This document shows positions 34,391 to 47,038 of a stretch of DNA of 64,000 bases, piece after piece. Numbering within the stretch: the stretch's first letter is position 1; every line of letters starts with the position of its first letter. Position numbers and translations under genes: made by a program. The notes under the pieces were generated by a model. The model saw nothing but the letters and a program-made list of their open reading frames with translations. It made no database searches and was not told the DNA's origin. Source of the stretch: Plicaturopsis crispa FD-325 SS-3 (lineage: Eukaryota; Basidiomycota; Agaricomycetes; Amylocorticiales; Amylocorticiaceae); the NCBI GenBank assembly GCA_000827205.1, contig KN832574.1, forward strand, positions 62,001-126,000, read 5' to 3'.

Positions 34391-36702
34391 ATAAGAAAGA
34401 GAAAAAGAAACGAACAGGCGTTGAAACGAAATTATAGATGGCTGCAGTATGGCTGCAGTAACGCTCGGCGCAGCAACGGTACAGGTTTTACCGGCAGATT
34501 GGCGACCGCGTTCTTGGCTGCTCTTTTCCTGGAATTGATCCCGTTCAATCGCCGGTCGCGCGCTCTTTGGAAGAGTTACAGCGTCTTGTAAAAGGTCGTG
34601 GCGGTCGAGGAGGAGAACGTTGAAGCGTCCCCGCGAATACACACTTAGCTTAGGCTACGTTTACTCTAGCTTTTAGGTCGAATTTGAGTTTTTAGTCTGA
34701 TTTTTTGTCATTTTACTAGTGGGGTTTATAGTTTGTCTTGGCATGTTTGCCTACGGCGTGCGGAGCCCGGCCACCCCCTTCTCCTCCTCCTTCCACCATG
34801 CACGGCCACTCTCTCTTACTCCGTGAATACCATGGCGCTTTCCACTCAATATCAATCCTAACCCGCCAACCCCGCAATACCCCAAATTCACAGGCGTCTA
34901 ATGCCTGATATCACCATCGATGTGCTTGTTTGCTGGCATCTGCGACGAGGACGGAGGCGTAGCGTGTGTGGAGAGCAGAGTCGTTTTTTATCTGTAACCC
35001 CATGTTGAGTAACGAATCTCTGCCTTGTACTCGGTTTCTTATGGAATCCAATTTTCCGCGCAAGTGTTGCGTTCCACAGAACACAGTGTGTGAAACCAGG
35101 ATGCCGATGTGACTAGTACTGCGGGCACTCTCCAACCGGATACATGCACCCACACACGGTCTGCAGCCCGAAATTTCCTGCACTGCCCACCCTCTGAGGG
35201 CCAACCGGTATTGCGAGGGCTGGTCTGTTCACCCGCGCTGCCCTACGGTCATTCTCCATGACCCGACGGTTCTCGGTGGCCGGCGGCCGTGCCCTCTTAA
35301 GTATTTCGGGGCGCAGTACTTACCGCTCGTACGTGGGACTTATTGCGCATAAACACAGGACGTGCCTGGGGTAGGCTAGTGCGCAGCAGCACCGAAATAC
35401 CTACACCCACGGAACAGGTGACGCGCCTACCCCTCGCGTCTGACATTGTGTGAGCCGTCGTAAAGAGCAGCTATTGTTGGACGTTGGGCGCCTGGTAAGT
35501 ATCTCAGCTACATACCTGCTCGCGCTTGACACCCTTCTGTCAGTCTATCTCCAAGCGCCACATCAGCGGGAGTGGCCCATGGAGCTCGAGTGCATTAGCT
35601 ATTGAACCCCGGAGCGGCGTTATCAGCGCGTATGCACCGCCGACGCAAGATCGGATCGAAATGGCCGTGATAGTTTCTTTCGGGTATTTCGTGTTTTGCG
35701 GCGTACGCGCTTGAGAGAAACTTGCTGCAAGCGGATGTGCGTATGTTGCTTTCTCTTCCCTCATAAGCAGCCTTGTTGAGTATTCTACAGCTGTATGTAC
35801 GAGTTCGGAGTCGCCCTGATCCGTCATGTCAGGGCAATGTCGGGCACTTTAATGAAATTCAATTTCAGCGAGCATATGGCGTGCCCCCATCATTTTTCTT
35901 ATAACTTTGATTTTGTTCTGCTCAATCACAGGCTCAACGGTCTAGCAAGTACGTTCATGCTTGATTATCTGAGCGTTGAGTGGGTGTCTTCGGTGAGTCG
36001 ATAAGGAATATGCGTATCAACGTGCCTTATTGACTTGTGTATTTGCAGGTTTTGAGTATGAATGTGTGCTTGCACCGGATCCGGATGTGTGAATCCCGCG
36101 AGCTCAATGACACCGTACTGCTCACCAGGTAGTCGACAAAATACAGCGTCCGATGTGGTCATGGCGAGGAGACCGCGTACTAATCAGACAGTAGCTCAAT
36201 GCCCCGTACACCACACCGCTGCTGGCTGCTTCGGAAGGAGCAATTGCGACGTTCCCTCGTCTCATACAGACTTATCCGGGCTACTCACTGTCGGGCAGAC
36301 GTATCGGCTCAGATCAGACATCAGGGTGCTCGGGAGGTGTCGCCTCTGTAAACTTTCAGGTAGTATGGTATCGTGCTTATCCATCGGCACCAATATTAAT
36401 GCCCCACCAGCGCCTACTCGTACGAGCGCTAAACACCCTGCCACTTAAGGGCTGGCCGATGAGAATCTCCACTCCGCAGCTACGCCGTGACGGCCTCGCT
36501 CGTATCAGGATCCGTACGATATCGTGATCGATTTCCATCCGTTGCGTAGTGCGCACGACGCATCCGCTACCCGCCCGCATCCTCGACGTCAACGATCATC
36601 GCTGAACTCTCTCCCTGCCGCAAACACTCTGTTCAAGGTAAAGTAGAACCCATCTGTCACGGTTGCATGGCTATCTGAAATATCATTAGAAGCAATTCAT
36701 CG
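34391..36702. other. Gene-poor stretch of 2.3 kb
   Basis: No ORF has codon bias or motifs, and I could not assemble exons. The left end holds the promoter of the O-fucosyltransferase gene and the right end that of the first MATH-BTB gene. Confidence 0.5.
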
Positions 36703-38453
36703 ATGTCTACGATCGTGAAGAAGGCGCATGCGGATTTCGAGATACGCGCGACGGTCCTTTATACGGGCCTATCTGGATTATCGCGGACGGAGGCTCATAG
36801 ACTGTTCACCGATTTACCCTGTGGATGGCAACTCCAGGTTAACATACCTCAGCTTGAAGATATTGCGGATGATGATGTTGCCAACTCCGATTCCGAAGAC
36901 ACGAAAGTCGATAAAAATCCATACGCGGGAGTCTACGTACGGTGGCCATCATACGTGAGTGCATCTCCGGATACATACCCGGAGTTGCTGGCTGTTATAG
37001 TCCTTCGGTCCTTGGACAGCCATCGTGAATTGAAAGCGGCGAGCATCCTCATTCCCTCCGGTACAATCATGAACCCAGGAATAGGGTATGGTCGCCCTCA
37101 GTTCATGCCCTGGCAGGAACTGTGGGGAGAGGAGTCTGTCTGTCGAAAAGAAGGCGGCTTTGAGATTGAAGTGTCCATCATCCCCAAGCCCTCTCCCGAG
37201 ATGACCAACTCTAGTTCTACACCTCCCAAAGAGTCGCCCCCTCCGCTACCCGTCCTCTCGCATCCTACCTTACTCACCAACCTCTGCCGACAAATCGAGG
37301 GAAAGCCAGCCGTAGATGTGCAATTCATCTTGTTCTCTCGACGGCATATCCAGGAGACGCTCGTTGGAGCTAAAGACCCCCGGCCGTTATTCGCTAGCTT
37401 TGACTTAATCCGAGGTCAATCGAAGTGCTTAGACACTCGTAAGTCTTTGTGCAATATTCCGTACTAAAATTGTTCGCTGACACTCGACGCGGTTGATTCA
37501 GTGATCGATGATGCCGGGGCATCCCTCGCGGATGGCATCCAGCCTCAATGGGTGTCGCACGACATCTCCGTCGATGAATACGACTACGCCTCCGACAGTG
37601 ATCTCGACGAAGACGAATCCGTCGACGTGGAGGTACCCGAAGTGAACATGGACGACATCTCGAAATATGATTCTAGCTCGGACGACACAACTTACGGTCA
37701 GTCCGATTACCACCACTCGACATTACCCTACGATTAAATGGACTACTTCGTGCGCAGACGAAGCCAGGAACAACGCGCGCGTTGCGACGCCTGCGCCGAA
37801 ATACGAAGCTAACTTGCAAACGCCAACGGATCCACTTCCCAACCCGTCACGAGTGGTCCCGGTCAAAGACGTCGCGTACAAAACGTGCGTACTGATCCTG
37901 TGCATTAAATGCTGCCATCACACCTAAATATACGCGATTTTCACAGCTGGAAAGCGATGGTATATTACCTATATACCTCAAAAATCACTTTCGCGCCGCT
38001 TTCTTCAAGGAAGACCAATGAAGTGGCCAATGAGAAGAAGACCGACGTCCCATGCGTAGTGACATCGCCCAAGTCGATGTACAGACTCGCAAAGAAGGTA
38101 AGCGATACTTTTCTCTTATGCTCATTGTCGTGCTTATCACTCCGCAATGCCAGCTCGAACTCAATGGTCTGTGCGATCTCGCGAAGGCGGAGATTAAGTC
38201 TCAGATATCCGAAGACAACATCGTCGAGGAAGTGTTCTCGAAGTTTACGTCGCGGTACGTCTCTTGCAGTATACTTTGCGCAAGCCCATTGACACCTTTC
38301 GTTTGGAATAGGCATGTCGAGATACGCGAAATGGAGCTCGAGTTCCTGTTCAAGCATTGGGATACGATGAAATCGTCTGCTGCCCTGCGCTCCATGCTCT
38401 TGAAGCAGCTTCCGCATACGGCTGTCTTGGTCGCGGATATTGTGACGCACTGA
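36703..38453 (+). CDS. MATH-BTB domain protein, tandem copy A
   Basis: Six exons, 36703-37438, 37502-37696, 37758-37884, 37947-38097, 38154-38254 and 38312-38453, join in phase to 483 residues. The N-terminal ~180 residues are MATH-like (FTDLPCGWQLQVNIP, ending GYGRPQFMPWQELWGEES and GGFEIEVSI). A Pro-rich linker leads to a BTB/POZ domain starting KPAVDVQFILFSRR, split by an acidic insert (EYDYASDSDLDEDES, then a DDISKYDSSSDD run), and resuming VKDVAYKTWKAMVYYLYTS. MATH-BTB proteins usually present substrates to Cul3 ubiquitin ligases; the acidic insert is unusual. Copies B and C follow, with the same exon layout. Confidence 0.82.
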
Positions 38454-39010
38454 GGCTGACTAGGACACGGTCCATCAGGTCAGTCGCCGGGCCTTTGGGT
38501 CAGGCTATAATTTTTGGCCCTCTCCCCTCTGTCGGTAGTGCTACAAATCGTTCGCTTACTTGAATATTGCAGGGCAGCCATGTTTTTTGCATTATTTACG
38601 ACGATAAACTATCGACGCTTACTCGTCTCGCCAACGCGGTCGTTGCAAAGTAACACATATGCCTGCTTGCCACCATGCACCAAACGCCAGCTGCATGTTG
38701 CGCAAATTATGTCTACCCTCCCCTAGCACATGTAATCATACTCAATGTCACGCATAAGTAGTGTATTTCCTTTTTGTTTCCTTTAGTCGTTAACATGATA
38801 CGCATCGTCAATATTAATGCCGTCGCGTTGTGCAAGACGCGTCGAGCACTCGAGCACACGTGCTGAACCTAAGAACACCTGGTGACCGCGTGTACCGTTA
38901 ACGTTAAGTACGCGATTTTTAGGGCGCTACATACTTCACCTCTCTTCTTGTCGCCAACGAACGCGAGCTTGTATCTGTCTATCCGTTCTGCATTTCGTCA
39001 GGTATCCAGG

Positions 39011-40647
39011 ATGTCTCTAACCTTGAAGGAAGCACACACCGAGTTCAGTGTCCAGGCGACAGTTCTTTGTTCAGGTCTCTCTCGCTTGACGCGGACAAAG
39101 AGCCACCGGCTTTTCACAGATCTTCCATATGGATGGAGGCTCTCCGTCGACGTGCCTGTACTAAAAGATGCCCCAGACGACGAGATCTCGTACGCTGGAG
39201 TGTTCGTTTGGTGGCCACAATCCACCCTCTCATCTCCCGACGCGTACCCGGATTTGCAAACTACCTTTCAGCTCGTGTCGCTAGGGAGCGACTGCCAATT
39301 CAAAACGCATGCCCTGCGCATTCCATCTACCGCTATGACGAATCCGCGCGTCAAAGGGTATGGTACCACTACATTGATGCCCTGGGAAGAGCTCTGGACT
39401 GTGTGTTCGCGAGCAGGGGGGTTTCAGGTTAAAGTGGATATCTCACCGGCGACCGATGCTCCTTCAGAGACGTCCTGCAAAGCTCCAGAAGCTTCGCCTC
39501 CACCTATCCCAATCCTCTCACATCCAGCCGTCCTCCACAATCTCTTCCAACAAATTGAAGGGAAATCCGCTGTAAACGTGCAATTTGTATTGTTTTCTCG
39601 GCGGCACAAACGAGAAACGGTCGTTCGAGGCATGGCGTCATTGCCAGTATTTGCGAGCAGGGAGATTATTGAGGGACATTCAAAGCTCCTGGACGCTTGT
39701 AAGTTTTCCGCTGTTATACAGAAGCATGGCGTCCGTTTGACAAGCTTCTAAGTGACTCTCGACACCAGCTCTGATGCCGCCCCGTCCGAATGGCCTGTAT
39801 CGTGCAATATGGATGCAGCCGAGTATGACTACTCTTCTGATAGCGATCTCGAGGAGGATGCTGATGCAGAATCGCCGGATATCGACATGGAGGTCTCGGA
39901 TGGGGATTCTGGCTCCATAAATCAAGGCCAGTTATACAGTCGCTTTGGGCCCTACCATGCTGACGATCATCTCTTTGACAGATCCACCTAGGTACGACGC
40001 GATTCTCCAAACATCAGCCCGTTCACTCGCCAATCCGCCTCGGGTAGTCTACGTCAAAGACGTCGCGTACAAGACGTGGGTACAACTTGTAACAAAACGA
40101 ATGTCATCACTGCTGACTGCATACTGGAAACCTGTCGGCAGATGGAAGGCGATGATATACTACCTGTACTCGTCCAATATCACGTTCGCGCCGCTCTCTT
40201 CGCGAAAGATTGGCGTCGAGAAGACCGCCCTGCCTTCCATCGCAACGTCGCCTAAATCAACCTACCGGCTCGCAAAAAAGGTAGGCACGCCGTTCGCCTG
40301 ATCCACTTTGCTGCATTAATGAATGTGAGACTTCAGCTGGGGATTGAAAGCCTGTGTAGCCTCGCGAAAGCAGAGATCGAGTCGCAGCTGTCTGAAGATA
40401 TCATCGTCGAGGAAATGTTCTCGAAGTTCACATCGCAGTACGTCCCTCATTGCCACCCGCATGCTCATGTCTCGCACTCAACTTGCTATAAAGGTTTGTC
40501 GACATACGAAAGATGGAGCTCGAGTTTATGCTCAAGCACTGGGATCAGGTCAAAACCTCCGCGGCGCTCCAGTCCATTATGATGAGGACAATGCAGGGCG
40601 AACTCCCGCACGCAGCCGATGTGGTCCTAGATATCATCAGGCACTGA
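39011..40647 (+). CDS. MATH-BTB domain protein, tandem copy B
   Basis: Exons 39011-39698, 39753-39938, 39982-40075, 40142-40280, 40337-40437 and 40494-40647 join in phase to 453 residues. It has the same architecture as copy A: MATH-like (RLFTDLPYGWRLSVDVP, later GYGTTTLMPWEELW), BTB start (KSAVNVQFVLFSRRHKRE), acidic insert (EYDYSSDSDLEEDADA), then VKDVAYKTWVQ- frame continued as RWKAMIYYLYSSNITFAPL. Two small indels relative to A lie in the surface loops, so the copy evolves as protein. The ATG at 39011 follows the pattern of A (MS-x-KKAH against MSLTLKEAH). Confidence 0.8.
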
Positions 40648-41085
40648 AGTCTCTCTGGTTCTGTGTCTTTTGGAGGCCAGGAAGGTAATATATTGCCAGT
40701 ATATTGTCAGTCTGTTGACGGTGTATCCATTTCATACAATTATCGTGATACTGGTCGCAGATAATTTGGCGAACTTGCAGTAGCACCAATCTCTCGTGGC
40801 GAAGTGGGCTCACCGTCGCATTCATGTACGTCTGCGCGCGTCAGCGGGATCTAGGAACGATTATCTTCCTATTCGTGTGGCTGCCTACTGTACGGGAGAC
40901 TATCGTCCGCCGCAGTGGACATTAACCGCCACCTGACCAAGCATGCGCACACAGCCCCCGCCGCGTAACACCGTGAGCTTCAACGCGTCGCTCCAGCCCT
41001 TTCAAGTTCTGGCAGTGTCACTCTCGTTGATCTGTAGTCTCCTTCTGCGCGATCTATTCTCCTTCGCAGTTACGGGTGCTAAACG

Positions 41086-42793
41086 ATGTCGACACTTCTG
41101 AAGAAGGCACATGCCGATTTCAGCGAAATCAAGGCGACGGTCCTTTGTACCGGTCTTTCGGGGTTGTCGAGGACAGAGAGCCACAGGCTCTTCACGGATC
41201 TTCCCTATGGTTGGAGGATGTCTATCCACGTTCCCAAACTTGAAGACATGTCAGCTACCGACTCGGAGACTCAACATGTCGGGGTTTACCTCTAATGGCC
41301 GGACTACATACTTACCCGCGTCGCCCGACATGTACCCAGAGGTGCAAGCAATCATTCAGATCCAGTCCTTGGAAGGGGACGACATCCTCGAGACCAGCAC
41401 CCTGCGAATTCTGTCCACCGACTTTGAGCAGGACACAGGGTACGGTTTTGCTAAATACATGCCTTGGAGAGACCTCTGGGGCGAAGACACTGTGTACCGG
41501 AAGGAAGGCGGTTTTCAACTAACACTGAGCATCTCCCCTGCGCCAACCAAACCTAGTATCCCGTCAGTAAAGTCCACTTCACCGCCTCCACCTCCGCCTG
41601 CAGCTCCACCCGTCATAACACACCCCACCATCCTCCATAATATCTACCAGCAAATCGAGGGGAAACCTGCGGTTGATGTGCAATTCACCTTGTTCTCCCG
41701 GCGATACCTAGAAGATGCAATCGTCCGAGTCAAGGATCCCCTGCCCGTATTTGCCGCCACGGACTCACTCCGGGGACAGTCGAAGTTCCTCGATACTTGT
41801 AAGTCCTGTCACTATATCGTCTCAGAAACACTGACACGACATCCACTACCTCAGTGATCGACGAGTGCAAACCATTGACTTATTCGAATGATGTCCAAAC
41901 CCAATGGATGCCATACGACATGATCGCGGCCGAATACGATTACTCCTCTGATAGCGACCTCGACGAAGACGAAACGGCCGACGTCGATATGGGGGTCTTG
42001 AAAGAGGATTCCGGCTCGGAGGACGCGAATTACGGCAAGTCAAATGTCCACTTTATGTTGCACTCCTGACGGAGTACTACCTTTCCAGCCGAGGCCAGGA
42101 ATAGCGCCCCCATCGCGATTCCCTCAACGAAAAACGAGGCCGCCCTCCCAATGCTGACGACTCCGCTCGCCACTCCCTCGAAAGTGATTCCCGTCAAGGA
42201 CGTGGCATACAAGACGTGCGTACCGGACCCACACCAGATAGTTTCGTGACCACCAACTGAGTGAATTCTTTCATAGCTGGAAGGCGATGATATACTACCT
42301 GTACACATCGAACATCAACTTCACGCCGCTTTCTTCACGGAAGACTGGCAAAATAGGCGCAGAAAACGCTAACGTGCCGTCCCTTGCGGCGTCGCCCAAA
42401 TCGATCTACAGGCTCGCCAAAAAGGTAGACACGACAATCCACTCTCGCTTCAACCCTCGCGCTCATTAGCGAGGCGCTATGTAGCTTGAACTCACCGCTC
42501 TCTGCGATCTCGCCAAGACAGAGATCGAGTCTCAGCTGTCCGAAGATATCATCGTCGAGGAAGTATTCTCCACGTTCACATCGCAGTACGCCCTTTCAGT
42601 TCGTTCATCTCTCCCGTGAAACCGTTGACGTCAGTGCAGGTTCCCCGAAATCCGCAAGCTGGAGCTCGCGTTCCTGTTCATGCACTGGGACACGCTCAAG
42701 TCGTCGGCGGCGCTGCAGGGCATGATGCGGAGGGCCGTACGCGGTGAAATCCTGCATGCGGAGGACGTGGTTTTGGATATCATGGCGCACTGA
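41086..42793 (+). pseudogene. MATH-BTB copy C, first exon broken
   Basis: Exons at 41086-41798, 41855-42034, 42089-42215, 42277-42424, 42485-42585 and 42640-42793 match copies A and B. Exons 2-6 are in phase, but exon 1 is one base out of register and has a TAA in GVYL*WPDY (about 41294), where A reads GVYVRWPSY. No intron can bypass it. The end of exon 2 uses a GC donor (GGCAAGT). Downstream frames still encode SFACE-like BTB parts such as KPAVDVQFTLFSRR and AWKAMIYYLYTSNINF. A shortened product starting after the break is conceivable. Decay seems recent because the rest is undamaged. Confidence 0.7.
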
Positions 42794-43281
42794 TCTACAG
42801 AAGTATATTCATTCGAGGGGTATATTCGATGGAAGTTGGAACAGGATCGTATGCGTTTACTTCGTCGACGATGTATATGAAGGGTATGCCATCTCTACTA
42901 GCATTCGTCAACCGGGAACCGTTTTGCTTACTCGAAAAGGTATAGTGCTAATATCCATTTGGTCCATGAGATGCGAGGGCCCATGGATCTCGAGGGTGGA
43001 CAGGGTCTGCCATTCACCCGCGGCGTCGAATCTCGTGTGGTACGACTGGTAACCGAGTTCGTCCTGGACGGCTCTTGGCATTCTTTGCAAGAGCCAGCAT
43101 TCCCTTAAGCCTATGTAGGCGTATATGTCCAAGCGTTAATGTCATGTATGTACCGCCACATCTCAGGACGGCAGCTGATAGATCAACCCCTCTATCGACA
43201 GCGTGGGGCAAGAAGAGGAAGGCTAAGCGAAAGACATTTCAGTATTACAAAGGAATGAATACTCGCTCCCCGTGTTCGCTT

Positions 43282-44552
43282 TCAAAGCTTTGCCATCTCG
43301 TCTCCAGGCCGTAGTTGGACGACAAGCGTTCTCTTGACCTCGGCAGCGTCCCGTCCGAAGTACCGCTCACTCTCGAGTGACCACTGTGCATACACAGCTC
43401 AACAAAATCCAGCAAACGTCAGACGTCCAGGGTCCAGGGAAACACGCACCTCCACACTCCCTACCACCCAGTGCCCCATCGCGTCGATGCACCGGACCAC
43501 ATTGGCGTCGACTAAGGAGCCCCGAGACTCCAGGTGCGCGCGCCGCTCGACGAAAGTAGCCATCAGCTCCGCAAAGTACACGCCTGCGTAGTTGGCAGAC
43601 GCTTGCACGTCCATGCCGCCCTCCGCCATGAGGACGGTGAGAAAGTTGTTTCCGGCGAGACCCATGCGCGCTTCCATGGCATAGCTATACTGCACGCTCA
43701 CACCGTGAGCAGGCTCAGAAGATGGTCACACGGCTTTGCGTATACTCACAACATCCTACCGCAGCCGATCCACACAGTCAGCACGGGGACAAAACTGCGA
43801 TCGAACAGTGCAGTGAACCTACATTTGCCAGCCACACCATATCGACTGCAGCCCAGTACACACTCGTGAACGTCGGGTCAGCTAAAACTGCGGCGGGCAG
43901 GTCTACGCCCAGTACACACTCGGAGAGCGCAATGCACACGCGTATGCCGCTGTTCTCGCGGCGGAGCGCCGTGAACGACGGTACATCTAGGACACGCCCC
44001 TCGCTGCGCAGAGCGGCCTCACTGACCACTGCCCGAACGTACTCCTCGAAATGCTGGAGGAAGCGCCGCACGGGTCCCTCCGACGCGAACTGCAAGAGGC
44101 GCGCAAGAAATCTAGCAGCGGCGTCGTCAGTGCGGCCGCGTTGCAAGCAGCACAGTATATCGCGATGCGACTCACTCGCGCATCATCCGCGCGAGAGACG
44201 ATCCGTCGTCCCACGCGGGGTCCCGCAGGACACTGAGCAGCACGTCTCCGCTCTCCTGCGCGGCGCGCGTGCTCTGGTCGCTCAACGCGTCGAAGGCAAA
44301 GACGACATTGAGGAGGTCGCAGCATACGCGGAACTGCGCGCAAGGGGCGTACGGGCTTGCCCGCGAAGAGAGCTCCCCGAGGTTGGACAGCAGAAGGAAC
44401 TCGAGCTGCTTGTCTGTGAGTGTGCCGAAACTGGCTACCCACGCACTGGACTCGGCGGCAGCAGTGTCGTGAGGATTTTTATGGCCGATCAGGTTCGGTG
44501 GGCAGAGCGACAAGAGATCAGGGAGGTGTAAACTGGTTGGGCTGAGGACCAT
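43282..44552 (-). CDS. Sesquiterpene synthase (basidiomycete class I terpene cyclase)
   Basis: Exons (complement of 43282-43383, 43450-43689, 43750-43755, 43823-44111, 44176-44552) join in phase to 337 residues. The start MVLSPTSLHLPDLLSLCP is typical of the family. The aspartate motif is FAFDALSD, a variant of the usual D(D/E)xxD. Further signatures are FTALRRENSGIRVCI and WAAVDMVWLAN + DV + YSYAMEARMG. This spells the second metal motif NDVYSYAME (NSE type), with D and V coming from a 6-base exon. Then AMGHWVVGSVEWSLESERYFG and the C-terminal RTLVVQLRP. It cyclises farnesyl diphosphate with Mg2+; the product is unknown. It sits between MATH-BTB copies C and D, on the opposite strand. No P450 or other tailoring gene is adjacent. 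Confidence 0.9.
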
Positions 44553-44655
44553 GTTGAAATATGAGGAGGAGGGCGGTATGTTGGAATGACGCTGCGAGAT
44601 GGATATACCCATTATAATCTATCGAGCGACTTGTGCCAAGTCCATCATCAGGAAA

Positions 44656-45320
44656 TATGGCCGCCGCTGAATACGATAACTCGTCTGATAGCGATCTCGA
44701 CGAAGACGAAACGATGGACGTAGATGCGCCCGACGTCGATATGGAGATATCGCGAATTATGGTAAGTCAAATGATATGTACTTCATGATACGATACTGTT
44801 ACAGGCTAACAGGTACTATGTCTCCAGCCGAGGGTAGAGATAGCGCGCCCATAGCGTCCCCCGCGCCGAAATCCGACGCCCTTATCCCAACGTTAAGCAC
44901 TCCACTCCCTCGAAAGTAATCCTCGTCAAGGACATAGCATACAAGACGTGCGTACCAGACCACACCAGATAATTTCGTGACCGCTGACTGAGCGAATTCT
45001 TTTGTAGTTGGAAGGCGATGATATACTACCTGTATACCTCGAGCATCGCCTTCGCGCCGCTTTCTTCACGGAAGACTGGCAAAATAGGTGCAGAAAACGC
45101 TAACGTGCCGTCCCTTGCGGCGTCGCACAAATCGCTCCCCAGGCTCGTCACAAAGGTATACACGACAATATGTACACTCTCGCATGAATCACTGAGGCGC
45201 TAGGTAGCTTGAACTCACCGCTCTCCGCGACCTCGCGAAGGCGGAGATCGAGTCCCAACCCTCCGAGGACATCATCCTCAGCCGGGAGAGGCCCTCTCGA
45301 CATTCACCTCGCAGTACGTC
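44656..45320 (+). pseudogene. MATH-BTB remnant D (exons 2-5 only)
   Basis: Pieces equivalent to exons 2-5 of copy C are present in order: the acidic insert (MAAAEYDNSSDSDLDEDET), a short linker (AEGRDSAPIASPAP), the BTB core (WKAMIYYLYTSSIAFAPL) and LELTALRDLAKAEIESQ. The MATH-encoding first exon is missing, the VKDVAYKT segment is frameshifted, and the last piece runs into unrelated sequence. It is closest to copy C. It begins just 104 bases from the terpene synthase start codon, so the two may share flanks from one insertion. Confidence 0.65.
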
Positions 45321-45419
45321 TCTCGCAACGCTCGCCTTGACGTCCATCCACACTGATATATTTCCTTCCTTGGTATACATATGTTTTCCGAGATCCGCAC
45401 GCGTACCTGAGCGCTGGGG

Positions 45420-46450
45420 TGAGTTCAAGGCGTTGGTCCATCATCACGAAGACGCTAGCTATGCCAGGAAAGATTGCTTACGCGACGGAGGTCGTTCTGC
45501 ATATCGATGTCATGGCACATTGACATTTCCACCTGGCACCTACTGGGCTTGCGCTGTGAGCTCAGAGATAACCCGTGCGTGCTACTTAAGTATCGACATC
45601 AATGCCGGTCGGGAAGTCGTTACTTACCTGCATGATGCGCAGTTGTCTGATTTTTGGTCTGCAAGATGTATTCGAGGGGGACGATGTGGCTTGTGTTTCT
45701 GGCTCCTCCGTCACAGCGCGCGTCCGGGCGCACTCATTCGTCTGCGCTCTCTGCGAATTCGCCAAAGCGGCAATCGAGTTCCAAGCCTCCGAAGATACCA
45801 TCGTCGAGGAAGTGTTCTCGACGTTCGCATTGCGGTACGCTCTTTCAACGTGTTCATCTCTGGCCCTTTCAACGCGCCCATCTCTAGCCCTTTCAACGCG
45901 CTCATCTCTCCCGCGAAACCGTCGACGTCGGTGCACGTTCCCCGAGATCCGCACGCGTACCTAAGCAGTGAGCGCCGGGGTGAGAACTAGGCGTCGGTCC
46001 ATCATCACGAAGACGCTAGCTATGCCAGGAAAGATTGCTTCCGCGACGGAGGTCGTTCTGCATATCATCGCACGTTGGCATTTCTACCGATTCATTGGAT
46101 TGGCTTCTCCAAGCTGCGCCCTGAGCTCAGAGATAACTCGTTCGTGCTGCTTAAGTATCGCCATGCTGCTCGGGAATTCGTTGCTTACCTGCATAATGCG
46201 CAGTTGTCTGATTTTTGTTTTGCGCAACCTCGCCAAAACAGATATCGAGTCCCTTCGTCGAGGAAGTGCCCTCCACGGTCACATCGCGGTACGCCCTTTC
46301 AACGTGTCTATCTCTGGCCCTCTCAATGCGTCCACCTCCTGCGAAACCATCGACGTTGGTACAGGCTCCTCGAGATCCGCGCGGTCCTGCTCAAGCACGG
46401 GGACACGTTCAAGTTGAGGGTGACCGGGTCCTGGATGTCATGGCGCACTA
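45420..46450 (+). pseudogene. Repeated MATH-BTB 3' exon debris
   Basis: Two tandem units of about 550 bases start near 45420 and 45990. Both carry the phrase CATCACGAAGACGCTAGC, a stretch ending in TGCATATC, a TTACCTGCAT-ATGCGCAGTTG segment, and a decayed exon-5/exon-6 pair (GAGGAAGTG-TC, then CGCTTTCAACGTGT). A short unit (CTCTTTCAACG-GTCATCTCT-GCC) is repeated three times near 45838-45905. No frame is open across them. They look like duplicated tails left after unequal crossing-over in the array. Confidence 0.55.
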
Positions 46451-47038
46451 ATCCTGCGCGTCCACTTTGAAATCGCTGGGCCACCGGGCATTTTTCGTGT
46501 TCGGCCACTTCGTCGAGGATGCACTACGGGACTTATGTCGTCAAGGGTAAGGCCTTTCCATTCGCATATAACACTGACCGCGGGGAATTGGTTCTGCTTA
46601 CCTGGAGATCGTACTGTGCTAGTGCTACATACCATCCATGCGTCTCGCGCGTTGAATACAAGCCTCACTGAATCTCAAGTCTGCAGTTCAACTTCGGCTT
46701 CGAGATTTCCGAGCGTGGTACGATGTCGAATCCCGCACGGTTCTGGACGCCCTTGCACGTTCCAAGAGGAAGATGTTTTCCATGTTTTCCAGACATGTAC
46801 ATACTGTACGTCGTACGAGTGTTCATTCGCGCCACGTACGTATGTATCGTGCGGAGAATAACACACACTTACCACATCTCCGAGGTTGTACGGGAGGAAC
46901 CAGCGACTAGTGATTCTTAAAACAATGACGATGAAATAAACATTAACATCGAGGAGCCCAATACAGCTTCAAGAATCTACGCGTACACCCAGTTCAACCA
47001 CAATTCCCTACACCCCTCTTCCCCCCCTACCCTCCCAT
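46451..47038. other. Boundary spacer between BTB debris and MDR paralogue C
   Basis: No gene found. This is the 3' side of the leftward MDR gene. Confidence 0.4.
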
